This document shows, one piece after another, positions 23,768 through 36,017 of a DNA stretch of 64,000 nt (position 1 is the stretch's first letter; the number at the start of each line of letters is the position of its first letter). The stretch is taken from positions 2,914,001 to 2,978,000 of the forward strand of contig JAZBRI010000011.1 of assembly GCA_036874045.1 (NCBI GenBank), written 5' to 3'. The position numbers were made by a program, and so were the translations under genes. Source of the DNA: Cymodocea nodosa. Its lineage: Eukaryota; Streptophyta; Magnoliopsida; Alismatales; Cymodoceaceae. The notes below the pieces were generated by a model. It was given only the letters and a program-made list of their open reading frames with translations. It had not been told where the DNA came from and searched no databases.

Positions 23768-24966
23768 TGTTGAGTATTTTGTTTTGATGATGTGTGCTGA
23801 ATGAAAATAATCATATTTGCTCAATTACTATTGTTTGTGTAAATTTTACCTCTCAGAACTAAAACTCTCAGATGTCAATAATTATATAAGTATCAATTTT
23901 CTAATTATCATCTGTCAGATTACAATAACCATTTAAATAGCATCTCCTTTGATAATATATATGCAATTAAGATCATAATCATCTTTCTATAGTATTTCTC
24001 CCCCTCTTTGTCATTAATCAAAAAGATAATTATAGAGAATATATATATATAAGAGATATATTTACAACAACTCTTTCTATAAACAAGAATAATAATTGAA
24101 CACATTTACAAAAAAATGTATTGTTCAATGAATCAAACAAGTAATACAAACATTACATTTTATATTCAGAAACAAATAAAAACAGTTATCGACCCCTCCT
24201 AAGTATATCACTTATAGCATTACATATTTTATCTCTTAGATGCCTAATATCATTTCTGATGTCGTTAAGCACTACATCTAAGTCAGGAGGTAGCTGGGTT
24301 TGCTGTTCTGCTTGAACTGAATAACTTTGTTGTTGTTGTTGTATATGGTCTGTATCAGGTTGTAGTTGTTGTCGTTGAGGTTTATGCATGGCCTGAAATT
24401 TTTGCAAATCTTTAACACTAAATGCTCTCATGCCTTTACTTTCAGAGGACCAATTGGATAAAGTCAATTGGCTTGCAAGGATTCTACATACATCACCATA
24501 AAATAACTTTGAACTCATATGCTGTAGTTGAGACATAAAAACATCAAACCAATTTATTTGAATTCTATTCAGTAGGCCATAAGTTGCATATAAACAGCTT
24601 CTGCTAACTTCCAAATTATGTCCAACTCTTTGAAATAAATTTACATGCAATATATTTGCAATAAACATTGCCTCTGCATTTAGATTTTCCATTAATCTCA
24701 TTTCAGAATATACATCTGAAATTTTTTATAAAGACTGAATGTTCCATTCCAATTGTCTTATCATGTCAAATCTGTTTGTAACAACAACACCTTCATTCTT
24801 TAATCCTAAAACTTCAAAAATTAACTCAGGAGACAATATAAACTCCTGTTCATTTATTTGAGTTTTCAGAAAATTTCCATTCTTGACTAGATTGCTATAA
24901 AAAGTTGTAATAAACTGTGTATTGCTTCCATTTCGTTTCTACTGGCAAGAATTTAATGAGGCCTTG
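23768..24966. mobile_element. Rearranged S-family piece: LTR tip plus inverted extra-ORF end
   Basis: Bases 23768-23838 are the first 71 bases of an S LTR in plus orientation. At a shared CTATTGTTTGTG the sequence switches strand. From about 23839 to 24964 it is the reverse complement of the end of the extra ORF and the spacer before the polypurine tract (compare 58228-59360 in C). Minus-strand peptides such as GHNLEVSRSCLYATYGL and a Gln-rich stretch are recognisable. The 5' LTR of B starts at 24967. The piece is not an intact gene. Confidence 0.75.
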
Positions 24967-26548
24967 TGTTGACTATTTTTGTTTTGATGATGTGTGCTGA
25001 ATGAAAATAATCATATTTGCTCAATTACTATTACTTGTGAAAAGAAATTAAAATCATCAATTAATACAGAAAAAGCTTACTAATATAAATACTTGTCTGT
25101 ATTGGATCTGAAGTTAATAACTAGTCCTTTCATTGCATTAATTTCTCATTTAGCTAAACATTAAGTTAACGTGTGTTTTTCTTGAAAAGCATGATACGTT
25201 TTAATGTTAAATCTTCTATATCATGAACAGTGCACGTTTAGATAACTCGTTAAGTTGGAGTTTTGTTTGTATAGAGGTTACGTGAGAACTTGTTAAGTTA
25301 GAGGCTTAGAGGTTAAAATAGGTCACGTGATAACTCGTTGAGTTAGTGAGTAAAAGAAGAGACGAACTCCCTAAGTTAGTGTTATACACGTGGTGAAATT
25401 ATAAGTTACGAATGTTGTATTGTATCACGTGAGGTGCACATGTTTAACTCGTTAAGTTAACATAACTAAACGCGTTGAGTTGCTATATTGAACACTAAGG
25501 CAACGCGTTAGGTTTGCGTTATAAACTTAAGTTGTTATTTTTGCAAGTCGTAAAATTCTTATTATAAAAACCTTTGTTTATTACTAGTTCGTTGAGTTAT
25601 CATAACACAACGGAGATGGTTCGTTGAGATAGCATAACACCACGGACTTAGTTCGTTGAGTTAGCTACAGTACTTGTCACATGAAATAGCACATGGTGAA
25701 CTCGTTAAGTTAGAAACGTTAAGTTATATATATACTTGTGTTACTCGTTTAGTTAACATTAAACTAACGACTTCTTATTACATTGATGAAAAACTTTTGG
25801 ACGAGAAAGTTTATTTTGCAAGAAACTTTCAGAGATCCAAGACTGATGATTAAAGAAAATTCGAAATATAAACGTGGGTTAGAACGTGTGTGTTTCGATG
25901 AAGGAAAAAGAAAAGATGTGGAGAAGTGGAAAACTGGTAGTGGTTAAACGTGAAGGATATGCATGAAATGAAGATATAGTATAAAAGGTATAGAATTCTC
26001 ATTGATCAATTGATCCTTGAACACAAAACGAAAAATCTTTTCAAGGATCAAACCATCCCTGCACACCAAAAGAAAAAACTTTTTCAAGGATCAAAAACAC
26101 GTCTTCTCGGGGAAAATCTTTCAAGTGGAAGAAAGTTTAGTGAAGCACAAAAAGGTAAGATTTTCGTCACTAAAGATTTGAAGTATTAGAAGAAAGCAAA
26201 TTCGGTGAAGCATGAAAAGACAAGATATTCGTCATTGAAGAATTGCTGAAGAAGAAAAAGAAGAAGAAGAAAGATCTCAAACAGGGAGAAAAGTTTTAAA
26301 TTCCGTAAATTAATTTTCTCTGTTTGTAGTTATGAAATTGTTTAGATGATACATGGTATCGAAATATAATTGCATCTACAATTTTTGAGGAGAATTGAAT
26401 TGTATATTGTAATTGAAACCTTGAATAAAAATGATTTTATGAAAACAATGTCTCGACTTATTTTTGAGTTTTAAAGTTTCAATTATATTTCAGAAAGTAT
26501 TAAAGATACACAATTCACCCCCCTCTTGTGTAGCCATACGATCCTACA
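24967..26548 (+). repeat. Element B 5' LTR
   Basis: A 1,582-bp LTR from TGTTGACTA to CGATCCTACA, collinear with the C LTRs. It has the U3 dyad/G-box array (about 25225-25760), TATAAAAGG near 25980 and AATAAA near 26424. Confidence 0.92.
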
Positions 26549-26550
26549 AG

Positions 26551-26562
26551 TGATATCAGAGT
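26551..26562 (+). other. Element B primer binding site
   Basis: TGATATCAGAGT lies two bases after the LTR. It is the same site as TGGTATYAGAGC in C and A, with small changes, and is complementary to initiator Met-tRNA. Confidence 0.75.
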
Positions 26563-26748
26563 AAGGTTAATAATTTTTGATACAAAATCGATACCAACTT
26601 ATTTAATATTATTGCTTATTCTACCTTCCTTGTTTTTAAACAGAAATTAATATCTAAGCATACATTTAACTTTCTTGATTTAAGACTCAAGTTGTTTTAA
26701 AGTATTTAGACTGTTTAAAATCAAATAGGTTGAAAAATCTAAGGTAAA

Positions 26749-29000
26749 ATGGCTACTGGAAATGGTAATTTTTCTTTATATGAAGGCCAAAATCTTAATC
26801 GTCCTCCTTTATTTGATGGAATACATTTTGAATATTGGAAATATAGGATGACTATTTTTCTTCAAAGTATAGATCATAAGTTGTGGTTATTGATTTCTAA
26901 ACCATATACTTTGTTAACTACTCCTTATAATACTTGGACAATTACTAAAAAAGAAAATGAAACTCTAAATGCTAAGGGCTTAAATATTTTATTTTGTGCA
27001 TTGAGTTATGAATAGTTTAGTAAAGTGTCGGCATATAAATCTGCTTATGAGGTGTGGCATGCATTAGAAGTTTCACATGAAGGTACTTCTCAAGTCAAAG
27101 AGACAAAAATAAACATGTTGATTCATAAGTATGAACTCTTTAAGATGCATGAAGATGAAAATATTTCTGAGATGTTTTCCAGATTTCTTGATATCATAAA
27201 CTCTTTAAAATGTTTAAGAAAGAATTTTGAACAGAAGGATTAAATGAGGAAAATTCTTAGATCCCTAAGTTCTAAATGGTCTCAGAAAGTAACACCAATT
27301 GAGGAATCACGAGATTTAAATGTTTATACTATGAATGAACTTATAGGAAATTTAACAGCTTATGAAGTTCAATTAAATGAATCACTGAGTCACAACAAAC
27401 TAAAAATGAAGAAAGAAATAGCCTTCGAAATTAATTCAAATTCTGATATATCTACTAATTCTGACGAAGATTTGATTTTGCTGACTAGGAAATTCAAAAA
27501 AGCATGGAAAGCTAGGAAACATCAAAGGAACAAAAATGATAAACCCTCAACGTCAAAATCATTGAATGACAAGAATTCTTCATCCAAAAAGTAGGTATGT
27601 TACAACTGTAAGAAACCTGGACATCTTTCTCTAGATTGTCCTATGAGGAAAAATGAAAGGCAAAGTAGGACAAATCAGAAGAAGACGGCTCAGAAAACAA
27701 AGAAAAAGTCTTACAAGAAAAGGCTTTAAAGGTCACTTGGGATGACACGTCTGAAGAGTCTGAATCTGAGGAATCAGCATCAAAATCTTCACATTCAGAA
27801 GGAGAACAAGAGTTAGAAGACGTTGCTCATGTGTGCTTCATGGCAGATGAGTCTGAGGTAATATCTGATCTTGAAAGTCATTCAGATTTCAACTTTGATG
27901 AATTATTATGTGCTTATCATGCATTATTACAAAAACTTAAAGTATGTAAACTGGAAAATAAGAATATTAGAAAATCTTCATCCATTATGGAAGAAGAAAA
28001 TTGTTTCCTGTCTACTACTTTAGAAAAGTTTAAATGTGATAATGAAAATCATGCTAGAGATTTGCAAGAATTTAGATTTAATGAATGTATCTTGCATGAA
28101 CAAATACAGAATATAAATGCTGAAAGATTAAAGATAGAATCTAAAATGAAATGTTGAGAAACAATATAAATGAACTTGAATTAGAGATAGAAAAATTGAA
28201 ACTAAGAGAGCAAGATTTAAAATTCTACCATTGAGAAATGGAATTTAAGTCAAACTAAGTTAGACAAACTAACTAGTACCCCTGCGGTGTCTTATAAATT
28301 TGGCTTAGGATTTGATTATCCTGAATATCCTGAATCTCAAGCCAATAAAGGATTTATTAGTTGCAGTTCAAGTAAATCTAAGACTAAAATTCCTTTTATT
28401 ATGAAACAAGGTAATAAATATGTAGAAGTAGGTACTTCAAGGGATGAATCATGTAGTAATAATATAAATCAATGTGATTTGTCAAATTGTACTTCTAACA
28501 TGACTATAAATGTTTCTAAAAATCTTGTTTCTTGTTCTGAAAATTCAGTTTCTAATGTTTTTAAAATTTCAGACAATTGTAGTAAACTGAAAATTCAGAA
28601 ACCTGAGCATGTAATTCAATACACTGGTATTAGACCAATTACTCATTTTGCATGTGATAAAACAAAAAATTCTTATGCAAAAAAAGATTTTGTATGTACG
28701 GAAAGTGTTAATACAAGTACAAAATCTTGGTATGAACTTATTGAAATGTATAAGCATGACCAAAATAAATTAATATCTGATAAAAATCTATTTGGTCTTG
28801 ATTATACTACATCTGAAAACAAAAAGAATGATTGTAAAAACAATAATGCTATATGTGAGTATGAAGCTAATGATAAATCAATAGTACTTACAACTAATAA
28901 GAATATAAATGATAATGTTAAACTATTTTTAAACAAAAAGAAGAAATATGCGTTTAATGAACTTGGTCCTCAACAACATTGGGTACCAAGAAAAAGTTTT
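26749..29000 (+). pseudogene. Element B gag
   Basis: Gag begins MATGNGNFSLYEG at 26749. It contains the copia gag domain (to about 27400), a CCHC knuckle of the form CYNCKKPGHLSLDC near 27600, an acidic Ser/Glu-rich stretch, and a long Asn/Lys-rich tail with coiled-coil-like heptads near 27950-28200. It is nearly collinear with the A and C gag. Some breaks are present. Confidence 0.85.
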
Positions 29001-29009
29001 TCTTAATTT

Positions 29010-30067
29010 GTGTTGCAGGAGGAAACAACATCAAAATGGATCTTGGATAGTGGAGCATCAAGTCACATGACTAGACAAAAAAGTCTATTACAAAATTTTA
29101 CAAATACCATGAAAGGAAGTGTAACATTTGGAAACAAAAGCAAAGATAAAATCATAGGTATGGGCAATGTTCAAATAACTCCTACTTGTGTTATTTCAAA
29201 TGTACTATTTGTAGAAAACCTAGGTTTTAAATTTGCTGAATGTCATAAATGGATAAAGGTATATTTTTAGATCAAGAAAAATATGCAGATGAAATGCTTA
29301 AGAAATTTAATTTTAATGATACAAGGATTCGAGGAACTCCTATGAGTACTACTTTAAAGTTAGATATTGATGACATAGGAAAATCTATAGATCAAAGAAA
29401 ATACAGAAGTATGATTGGTTCTTTACTTTACTTGACTGCTAGTAGACTTGATATTATGTTTGCTGTGTGTGTTTGTGCTAGATTTCAATCTAATCCTAAA
29501 GAATCACACTTAATTGCAGTTTAAAGAATATTTAGATATATACAAGGAACTAAAAATTTTGGAGAGTATTATTCTAAGGATAGTTCAATAGATCTTATAG
29601 GATATACTGATGCTGATTATGCAGGATCTAAATCTGATAGAAAGAGTACCAGTGGCACATGTCAATTATTGGGAAATAATTTGGTATCATGGTTTAGTAA
29701 AAAGCAAAATTGTGTAGTACTTTCTACTACAGAAGTTGAATATGTTGCTGCTGCACTGTGTTGCACTCAGATTCTGTGGATAAGGCAAACTTTAGAAGAT
29801 TTTGGATTATCTTATGATACAACTGAGATTTATTGTGATAGTAGTTCTGGAATAAATCTTTCTAAAAATCCTGTATTACATTCAAGAGCAAAGCATATAG
29901 AGGTTAGACATCATTTTCTAAGAGATAACGTAATTAAAGGAAAAATTAAATTAGAATTTGTGTCTAGTAAAAATCAATTAGCTGATATATTTACAAAACC
30001 TCTAGACGAAAATACATTATGCAACATTAGATTAAATTTAGGTATTTGTAGGCTATGTGATGTGTAA
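29010..30067 (+). pseudogene. Element B pol remnant: protease and RNase H
   Basis: The protease active-site motif WILDSGASSHMT lies near 29040. The C-terminal pol end has the RNase H peptides ASRLDIMFAVC, SWFSKKQNC and IYCDSSSGI, ending LGICRLCDV at 30067, the same end as in C. Integrase and most of RT are missing, so this copy could not have moved by itself in its present form. Confidence 0.85.
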
Positions 30068-30567
30068 AATGCTTAAACTCCACATAAAAAGATAAATATT
30101 ATTGATGATGTTATTCACCTCATAGATATTATTTACTTATTATAAATATCTAAAGTAATATCTAAACTGCTGCTTAAGATACTATGTATTTATTGTAAAA
30201 TCATAGTAGTATCTTATTGATTTTAAGTAGTTTATCAATTTTAATAGTTTTTACGATTTTAAGTGGAAGTGTAAATGAAAAACATTAAATACTTCTGACA
30301 TTCTGAAATTTTGATTAAATGTTTTCTTTGAATCAAGGAAAATGCATATGATCATGCATAAATTTGACTTAATTGATTAAACTTGTAGAATAAGTTATAT
30401 GTAACTCATCTTAAACTGTTAATCAAAAGTATAAGCTTATTGAAACTAATTCATATTCTCAGCACAATCATAGAAGTAAAAATTGTATGAGATTTGTGTT
30501 TTATTGCATTTGTATTAATGGAATATATATATACTGTGCTTAAAATGAAAGTGCTTACAAAGTAAAA

Positions 30568-30775
30568 ATCTTTGAGAGTTTATTGATCAGTTTGATCACG
30601 AGCCTTTTGTACTTGAGCAGATAGGTATGTAAGGATTGTTGTCCTGAAAAAGGATTCTTTAAATCTGGCAACCTAAGGTCCTGATCAAATCTGGGATTGT
30701 TGACTGAAAGCTCATTACACGGGTACATTAGAAAGCTCTTGTATGATTCAAGCTTTTCAAACTAACTTTTAAAGA
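30568..30775 (+). repeat. Conserved core of the shared post-pol module (B copy)
   Basis: This block in the spacer between pol and the extra ORF is nearly identical to 55663-55868 (C) and about 90% alike to 16833-17035 in the gypsy-like X element. It includes the donor-like AG|GTATGTAAG (GT at 30625). An acceptor-like TTTGTAG ends at 31132, 508 bp downstream. Confidence 0.7.
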
Positions 30776-31480
30776 AAATTATCAATATTTACTGTTTTTG
30801 AAAAGAAAAAGTTGTTTCATTAATTACAGATATCTATGAATCGCATATAGTTTATACCAATATGACTACTGATTTATTGAATCAGCATTAGCACTTTTGA
30901 AAACGTTTATTTGAGATACATTCATTTATTCTCCTTGAATTAATCAAATTGAGTTCAAAGTTGTGTTTTGATTCATATACAGTAGGAATTGATTCTGCAA
31001 ATCATTTTTGATGATGTCAGGATAACGGAAGTCTCTAAAAAGAAAATGTAAAAGTATAGTTATACTTAACATCTATTGTCACTACAAGTATATTTTGTAT
31101 TTTGATTGAATATATTTGAAGTATATTTGTAGGGGGAGGATTAACAATGTCAAAAACAGATTAATATAATTTAGAATACAAATCTTAGTTAATCTGAATT
31201 AATGTCCTCTTAAAATCTTGATGAAATAAGTTAAAAAGACAAATAAACTATTTTAGATTCAAAGGACAAAATGTTCAAATAGTTTACAATGTTCTCAAGA
31301 TAATGTTAAGTTTAGCATGTGTGTTGCTTTCAGAACGTTTCAGTTGGAAGCATCTGAAAATTGGTGTACTAACTAGACGTTATATTAGATAAGGTAACGT
31401 GTAAAACTGCCTCTAGACAGCATTTTACTAGTTAGGTTGGTTAACTCAACAAGTTATACTTGAATATTTCGGGTACCTTG

Positions 31481-31567
31481 ATTGAATAAACTTTATTCAA
31501 TATTTATTTAATTTCTAAACCCGACTTCTCTTCACGTTGAGTTATACGCCTAAAAACCCTATTTAAA
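31481..31567 (+). promoter_or_regulatory. Palindrome and TATA-like box before the extra ORF (B copy)
   Basis: ATTGAATAAA, one base, TTTATTCAAT (31481-31501) is a perfect 10-bp inverted repeat. CTATTTAAA follows at 31559-31567, about 85 bp before the likely start codon of the extra ORF. The same arrangement is present in C. Promoter function is inference. Confidence 0.35.
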
Positions 31568-31625
31568 CTCTTATTACATGGGGACTTAGGTTATTTGTAA
31601 ACTTTGTAAAGAAAATCTTTCCCGC

Positions 31626-33062
31626 TTGTTGCTGTTACAACCTATGACGATGGTCTCCAAGTTCTACAAAGGTCGTGGCAGAGGAAAAGGCAAAAGCAGA
31701 AGAAATGCAAAAGGAAAAGAAATAGAGAATGATGAAGTTCCACGTACTTGGTTCAAGAAAATATTTCGAGTGGACAAGAGGTTAGAAGAACTTTATAGAG
31801 ATTACTTCTTTTCTCAGGATATATTAGATGAAGTTAGACAAGAACTTCAACATACTGATGCAAGTATTACATACATGGGTATTCGAAGTAAATATGATAG
31901 AGAATACAGAATGAAATGTGCTGAGATTGCATTTTTGGAACAACATGCAAAATATTTGGAAAAAGGTGTAGGTTCATCAAATAGAACTCAAACTCCTATA
32001 AACGGTACAAGACTACATGCATTTGAGGAAGAGCATGAATCAGCTATCCCTACTCCTTTATATTCAAAACAAGTAGAATCAGATATTAGTGTAGATAAAA
32101 CAAAAGTTGACAGTCTTCGAAAGGCCATTGCAATAGAAAGTGCCTTAGAAAAATTAAAGTAGAAAACTTTTATGGAGCAATTTGAAAAGAAAACAGCAAT
32201 ACTTGAAAAAGAGAAACAAAAATGTTATAGAAGAAGGAAAGTCAGAAAAATTATGTCTAAGGAAACAAAGTCTATTGAAAAAGGAAAATCAGGAGTTTCT
32301 ATTGTAATAAGAATGGAAATTCTATTACATTGTAGCTTTTTATAGTAATGTGGACAAGAATGGAAATTTTCTGAAAATTCAAATAAATGAATAGGAGTTT
32401 CTATTGTCTCTTGAGTTAATTTTTGAAGTTTTAGGATTAAAGAATGAAGGTGTTGTTGTTACCAACAGATTTGACATGATAAGACAACTGGAATGGAACA
32501 TTCAGTCTTTATCAAAAATTCCAGATGTATATTTTGAAATAAGATTAATGGAAAATCTGAATGCAGAGGCAAGATTTATTACAAATATATTGCATGCAAA
32601 TTTATTTCAGAGAGTTGGACACAATTTGGAAGTCAGCAGAAGTTGTTTATATGCAACTTATGGCCTACTGAATAGAATTCAAATAAATTGGTTTGATGTT
32701 TTTATGTCTCAACTACAGCATATGAGTTCAAATTTATTTTATGGTGATGCTGTATGTAGAATCCTTGCAAGCCAATTGACTTTATCTAACTGGCCCTCTG
32801 AAACTAAAGGCATGAGAGCATTTAGTGTCAAAGATTTGCAAAAATTCCAGGCCATGCATAAACCTCAATGACAACAACAACAACAACCTGATACAGACCA
32901 TATACAACAACAACAACAACAAAGTTATTCAGTTCAAGTAGAACAGCAAACCTAGCTACCTCCTGACTTAGATGCAGTGCTTAACGACATCAGAAATGAT
33001 ATTAGGCATCTAGGAGATAAAGTATGTAATGCTATAAGTGATATACTTAGGAGGGGTTGCTA
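31626..33062 (+). pseudogene. Element B extra (env-position) ORF remnant
   Basis: This occupies the position of the env-like ORF of SIRE-type elements. The N-terminal part is rich in basic residues (KGRGRGKGKSRR), then comes a conserved helical stretch (FFSQDILDEVRQELQHTDAS). The C-terminal part has HNLEVSRSCLYATYGL and a Gln-rich tract. No signal peptide or hydrophobic membrane segment is seen. The middle is shorter than in C, and a few breaks are present. Function is unknown. Confidence 0.7.
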
Positions 33063-33545
33063 ACTATTTTTGTTTGTTTCTGAATACAAAATGTAATGTT
33101 TGTATTACTTGTTTGATTCATTGAACAATACATTTTTCTGTAAATGTGTTCAATTATTATTCTTGTTTACAGAAATTGTTGTTGTAATTCTCTTATATAT
33201 GTATATATATTCTCTGTAATTATCTTTTTGATTAATGACAAAAAGGGGGAGAAATATTATAAAAAGATGATTATGATCTTAATTGCATATATATATATTA
33301 TAAAAGGAGATGCTATTGAATGGTTATTGTAATCTCACAGATGATAATGAGAAAACTGATACTTATATAATTATTGACATTTGAGAGTTTTAGTTCTGAG
33401 AGGTAAAATTTACACAAACAATAGAAATAAACTTAAGTGAACTTAAGTCAACAAACAAGTTTGTTGAATTAAAAGTTAACCCAACAAAGGTGCTTTGTTG
33501 AGTTAAACATATTTCATAATTGATTTAATATGGTTTTGTCATCAT

Positions 33546-33560
33546 CAAAAAGGGGGAGAT
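33546..33560 (+). other. Element B polypurine tract
   Basis: CAAAAAGGGGGAGAT abuts the TG of the 3' LTR. It is the plus-strand priming site expected at this position and is identical in C. Confidence 0.9.
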
Positions 33561-35129
33561 TGTTAAGTATTTTTGTTTTGATGATGTGTGCTGAATGAAA
33601 ATAATCATATTTGCTCAATTACTATTGCTTGTGAAAAGAAATTAAAATCATTAATTAATACAGAAAAAGCTTACTGATATAAATACTTGTCTATATTGGA
33701 TCTGAAGTTAATAACTAGTCATTTCGTTGCATTAATTTCTCATTTAGCTAAACGTTAAGTTAACGTGTGTTTTTATTGAAAAGCATGATATGTTTTAATG
33801 TTATATCTTCTGTATCATGAACGGTGCACGTTTAGACAACTCATTAAGTTAGAGTTTTGTTTGTATAGAGGTCACATGAGAACTCATTAAGTTAGAGGCT
33901 TAAAGGTTAAAATAGGTCACGTGATAACTCGTTAAGTTAGTGAATTAAAGAAGAGACGAACTCATTAAGTTAGTGTTATACACGTGGTGAAATTATAAGT
34001 TACGAATGTTGTATTGTATCACATGAGGTGCACATGTTTAACTCATTAAGTTAACATAACTAAACGCGTTGAGTTGCTATATTGAACACTAAGGCAACGC
34101 ATTAAGTTAGCGTTATAAACTTAAGTTGTTATTTTTGCACATGGTAAAATTCTTATTATAAAAACATTTGTTTATTACTGGTTTGTTGAGTTATCATAAC
34201 ACAACGTAGATGGTTCGTTGAGATAGCATAACACCGTGGACTTAGTTCGTTGAGTTAGCTACAGTACTTGTCACGTGAAATAGCACATGGTGAACTCGTT
34301 AAGTTATATATATACTTGTGTTACTCGTTTAGTTAACATTAAAGTAACGACTTCTTATTATACTGATGAAAAGCTTTTGGACGAGAAAGTTTATTTTGCA
34401 GGAAATATTTCAGAGATCCAAGACTGATGATTAAAGAAAATTCGAAATATAAACGTGGGTTAGAACGTGTGTGTTTCGATGTAGGAAAAAGAAAAGATGT
34501 GGAGAAGTGGAAAACTGGTAGTGGTTAAACGTGAAGGATATGCATGAAATGAAGATATAGTATAAAAGGCATAGAATTCTCGTTGATCAATTTATCCTTG
34601 CACACAAAACGAAAAATCTTTTCAAGGATCAAACCATCCCTACACACCAAAAGAAAAATATTTTTCAAGGATCAAAAACACCTCTTCTCGGGGAAAATCT
34701 CTCAAGTGGAAGAAAGTTCAGTGAAGCACAAAAAGGTAAGATTTTAGTCACTAAAGATTTGAAGTATCAGAAGAAAGCAAATTTGGTGAAGCATGAAAAG
34801 ACAAGATATTCATCATTGAAGAATTGCTGAAGAAGAAAAAGAAGAAGAAGAAAGATCTCAAACAGGGAGAAAAGTTTTAAATTCTGTAAATTAGTTTTCT
34901 ATGTTTGTAGTTATGAAATTGTTTAGATGATACATGGTATCGAAATATAATTGCATCTACAATTTCTGAGGAGAATTGAATTGTATATTGTAATTGAAAC
35001 CTTGAATAAAAATGATTTTATGAAAACAATGTCTCGACTTGTTTTTGAGTTTTAAAGTTTCAATTATATTTCAGAAAATATTAAAGACACACAATTCACC
35101 CCCCTCTTGTGTAGCCATACGATCCTACA
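33561..35129 (+). repeat. Element B 3' LTR
   Basis: A 1,569-bp LTR from TGTTAAGTA to CGATCCTACA, with the same U3 array, TATAAAAGG (near 34561) and AATAAA as the 5' LTR. The two B LTRs differ at a low percentage by eye. Confidence 0.92.
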
Positions 35130-36017
35130 ATATCAATAATTACTTTTAGAAGTAAACAAACAACCTTTCACACAAATTAGAGATTAATTTCAATTTGTAT
35201 TTTAATTGCAAGTGCACAGTGTATATTGTATTTGTGTGCAAGTATAGGTCAATCCCATAGAGATTGAGTGAGAATTGTGTACTATTCTGATTTTTATATT
35301 GGAGTTTATATGTGTTTAGTAAGTACTCCGTTGAGTTACAATTAAGACAACAAACTTAGTTCGTTGAGTTATGGCTAACTCAACGGATTGACCTTGTAGA
35401 CTTAAGTTAACTCCACGAGCTTATCTTTCTAGTTAAATATTGCTATTTACAAAGGAATTCGGCCAACCATTGGGCGGTTCCACAAATTGTAAATAACATC
35501 AATTAAGCTCTTTAATGTTAGTTAATATTAGCTTTATCATTAAGCAACACTAACATTCAAATATTTCAAACAGTAACCATTAAAATCTTTAAGTATTTGG
35601 AACGAATCAATTTCAGTAAACAATAACACTATTTTCTATTTTCTGAATCAAACAAACATAAAACATTCACAATATTGACAACGATAACATTAATTACGAT
35701 ACAAAACAAACAATACTACACTTTAATACTAAACGTAAACATAGATAATTTGTTGTTTTTGGTATTTTTGTTTTGATATGTTCTTAAAGATGAATGAAAG
35801 GTGAAATGTAAATATCTCTATCGATAGTAAAAACTTCTGTCACTACATGCGACACGATTACACCATTGAAAACTTAATCACTTACAATCTTGTCTCCTCT
35901 CCCTATAGAATCACGAATCCAAAATTATAAGATGATCTGCTCTTCAGCATACTGGCATCAACTCAAAACCAAGGCTAGAAGCTTTACGATCTCTTGAGAT
36001 ATGAGTCGGTGCTTGGT
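35130..36017 (-). mobile_element. X-family LTR fragment X7
   Basis: A minus-strand X LTR from near its 3' end (ATATCAATAATTAC) through the terminal module (GCAAGTGCAC near 35208, GTCAATCCCATAGAG near 35248), GGAATTCGGCCAACC near 35455 and the conserved leader block near 35900-36017. It stops at GTGCTTGGTG, where Athila-like coding sequence begins. Its own missing outer end (TTTGTCTTTATGCC) is found inverted at 12438-12470. Confidence 0.6.

Larger units (their letters stand above)
24967..35129 (+). mobile_element. Element B: SIRE/Maximus-type Ty1/copia retrotransposon, broken
   Basis: Plus-strand S element with 5' LTR 24967-26548, Met-tRNA primer site, gag from 26749, protease, part of pol ending 30067, spacer, extra ORF region 31626-33062, polypurine tract 33546-33560 and 3' LTR 33561-35129. 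It is shorter than C: integrase and most of RT are absent and the extra ORF is shortened. Several further breaks are present. It is followed by ATATC, which pairs not with its own left flank but with the right flank of element A (GATAT on the other strand). Confidence 0.9.

Noticed and set aside
24962-35134. CCTTG / ATATC as a target duplication for element B
   Set aside because: The two do not match. The ATATC partner is at element A, which led to the inversion model.
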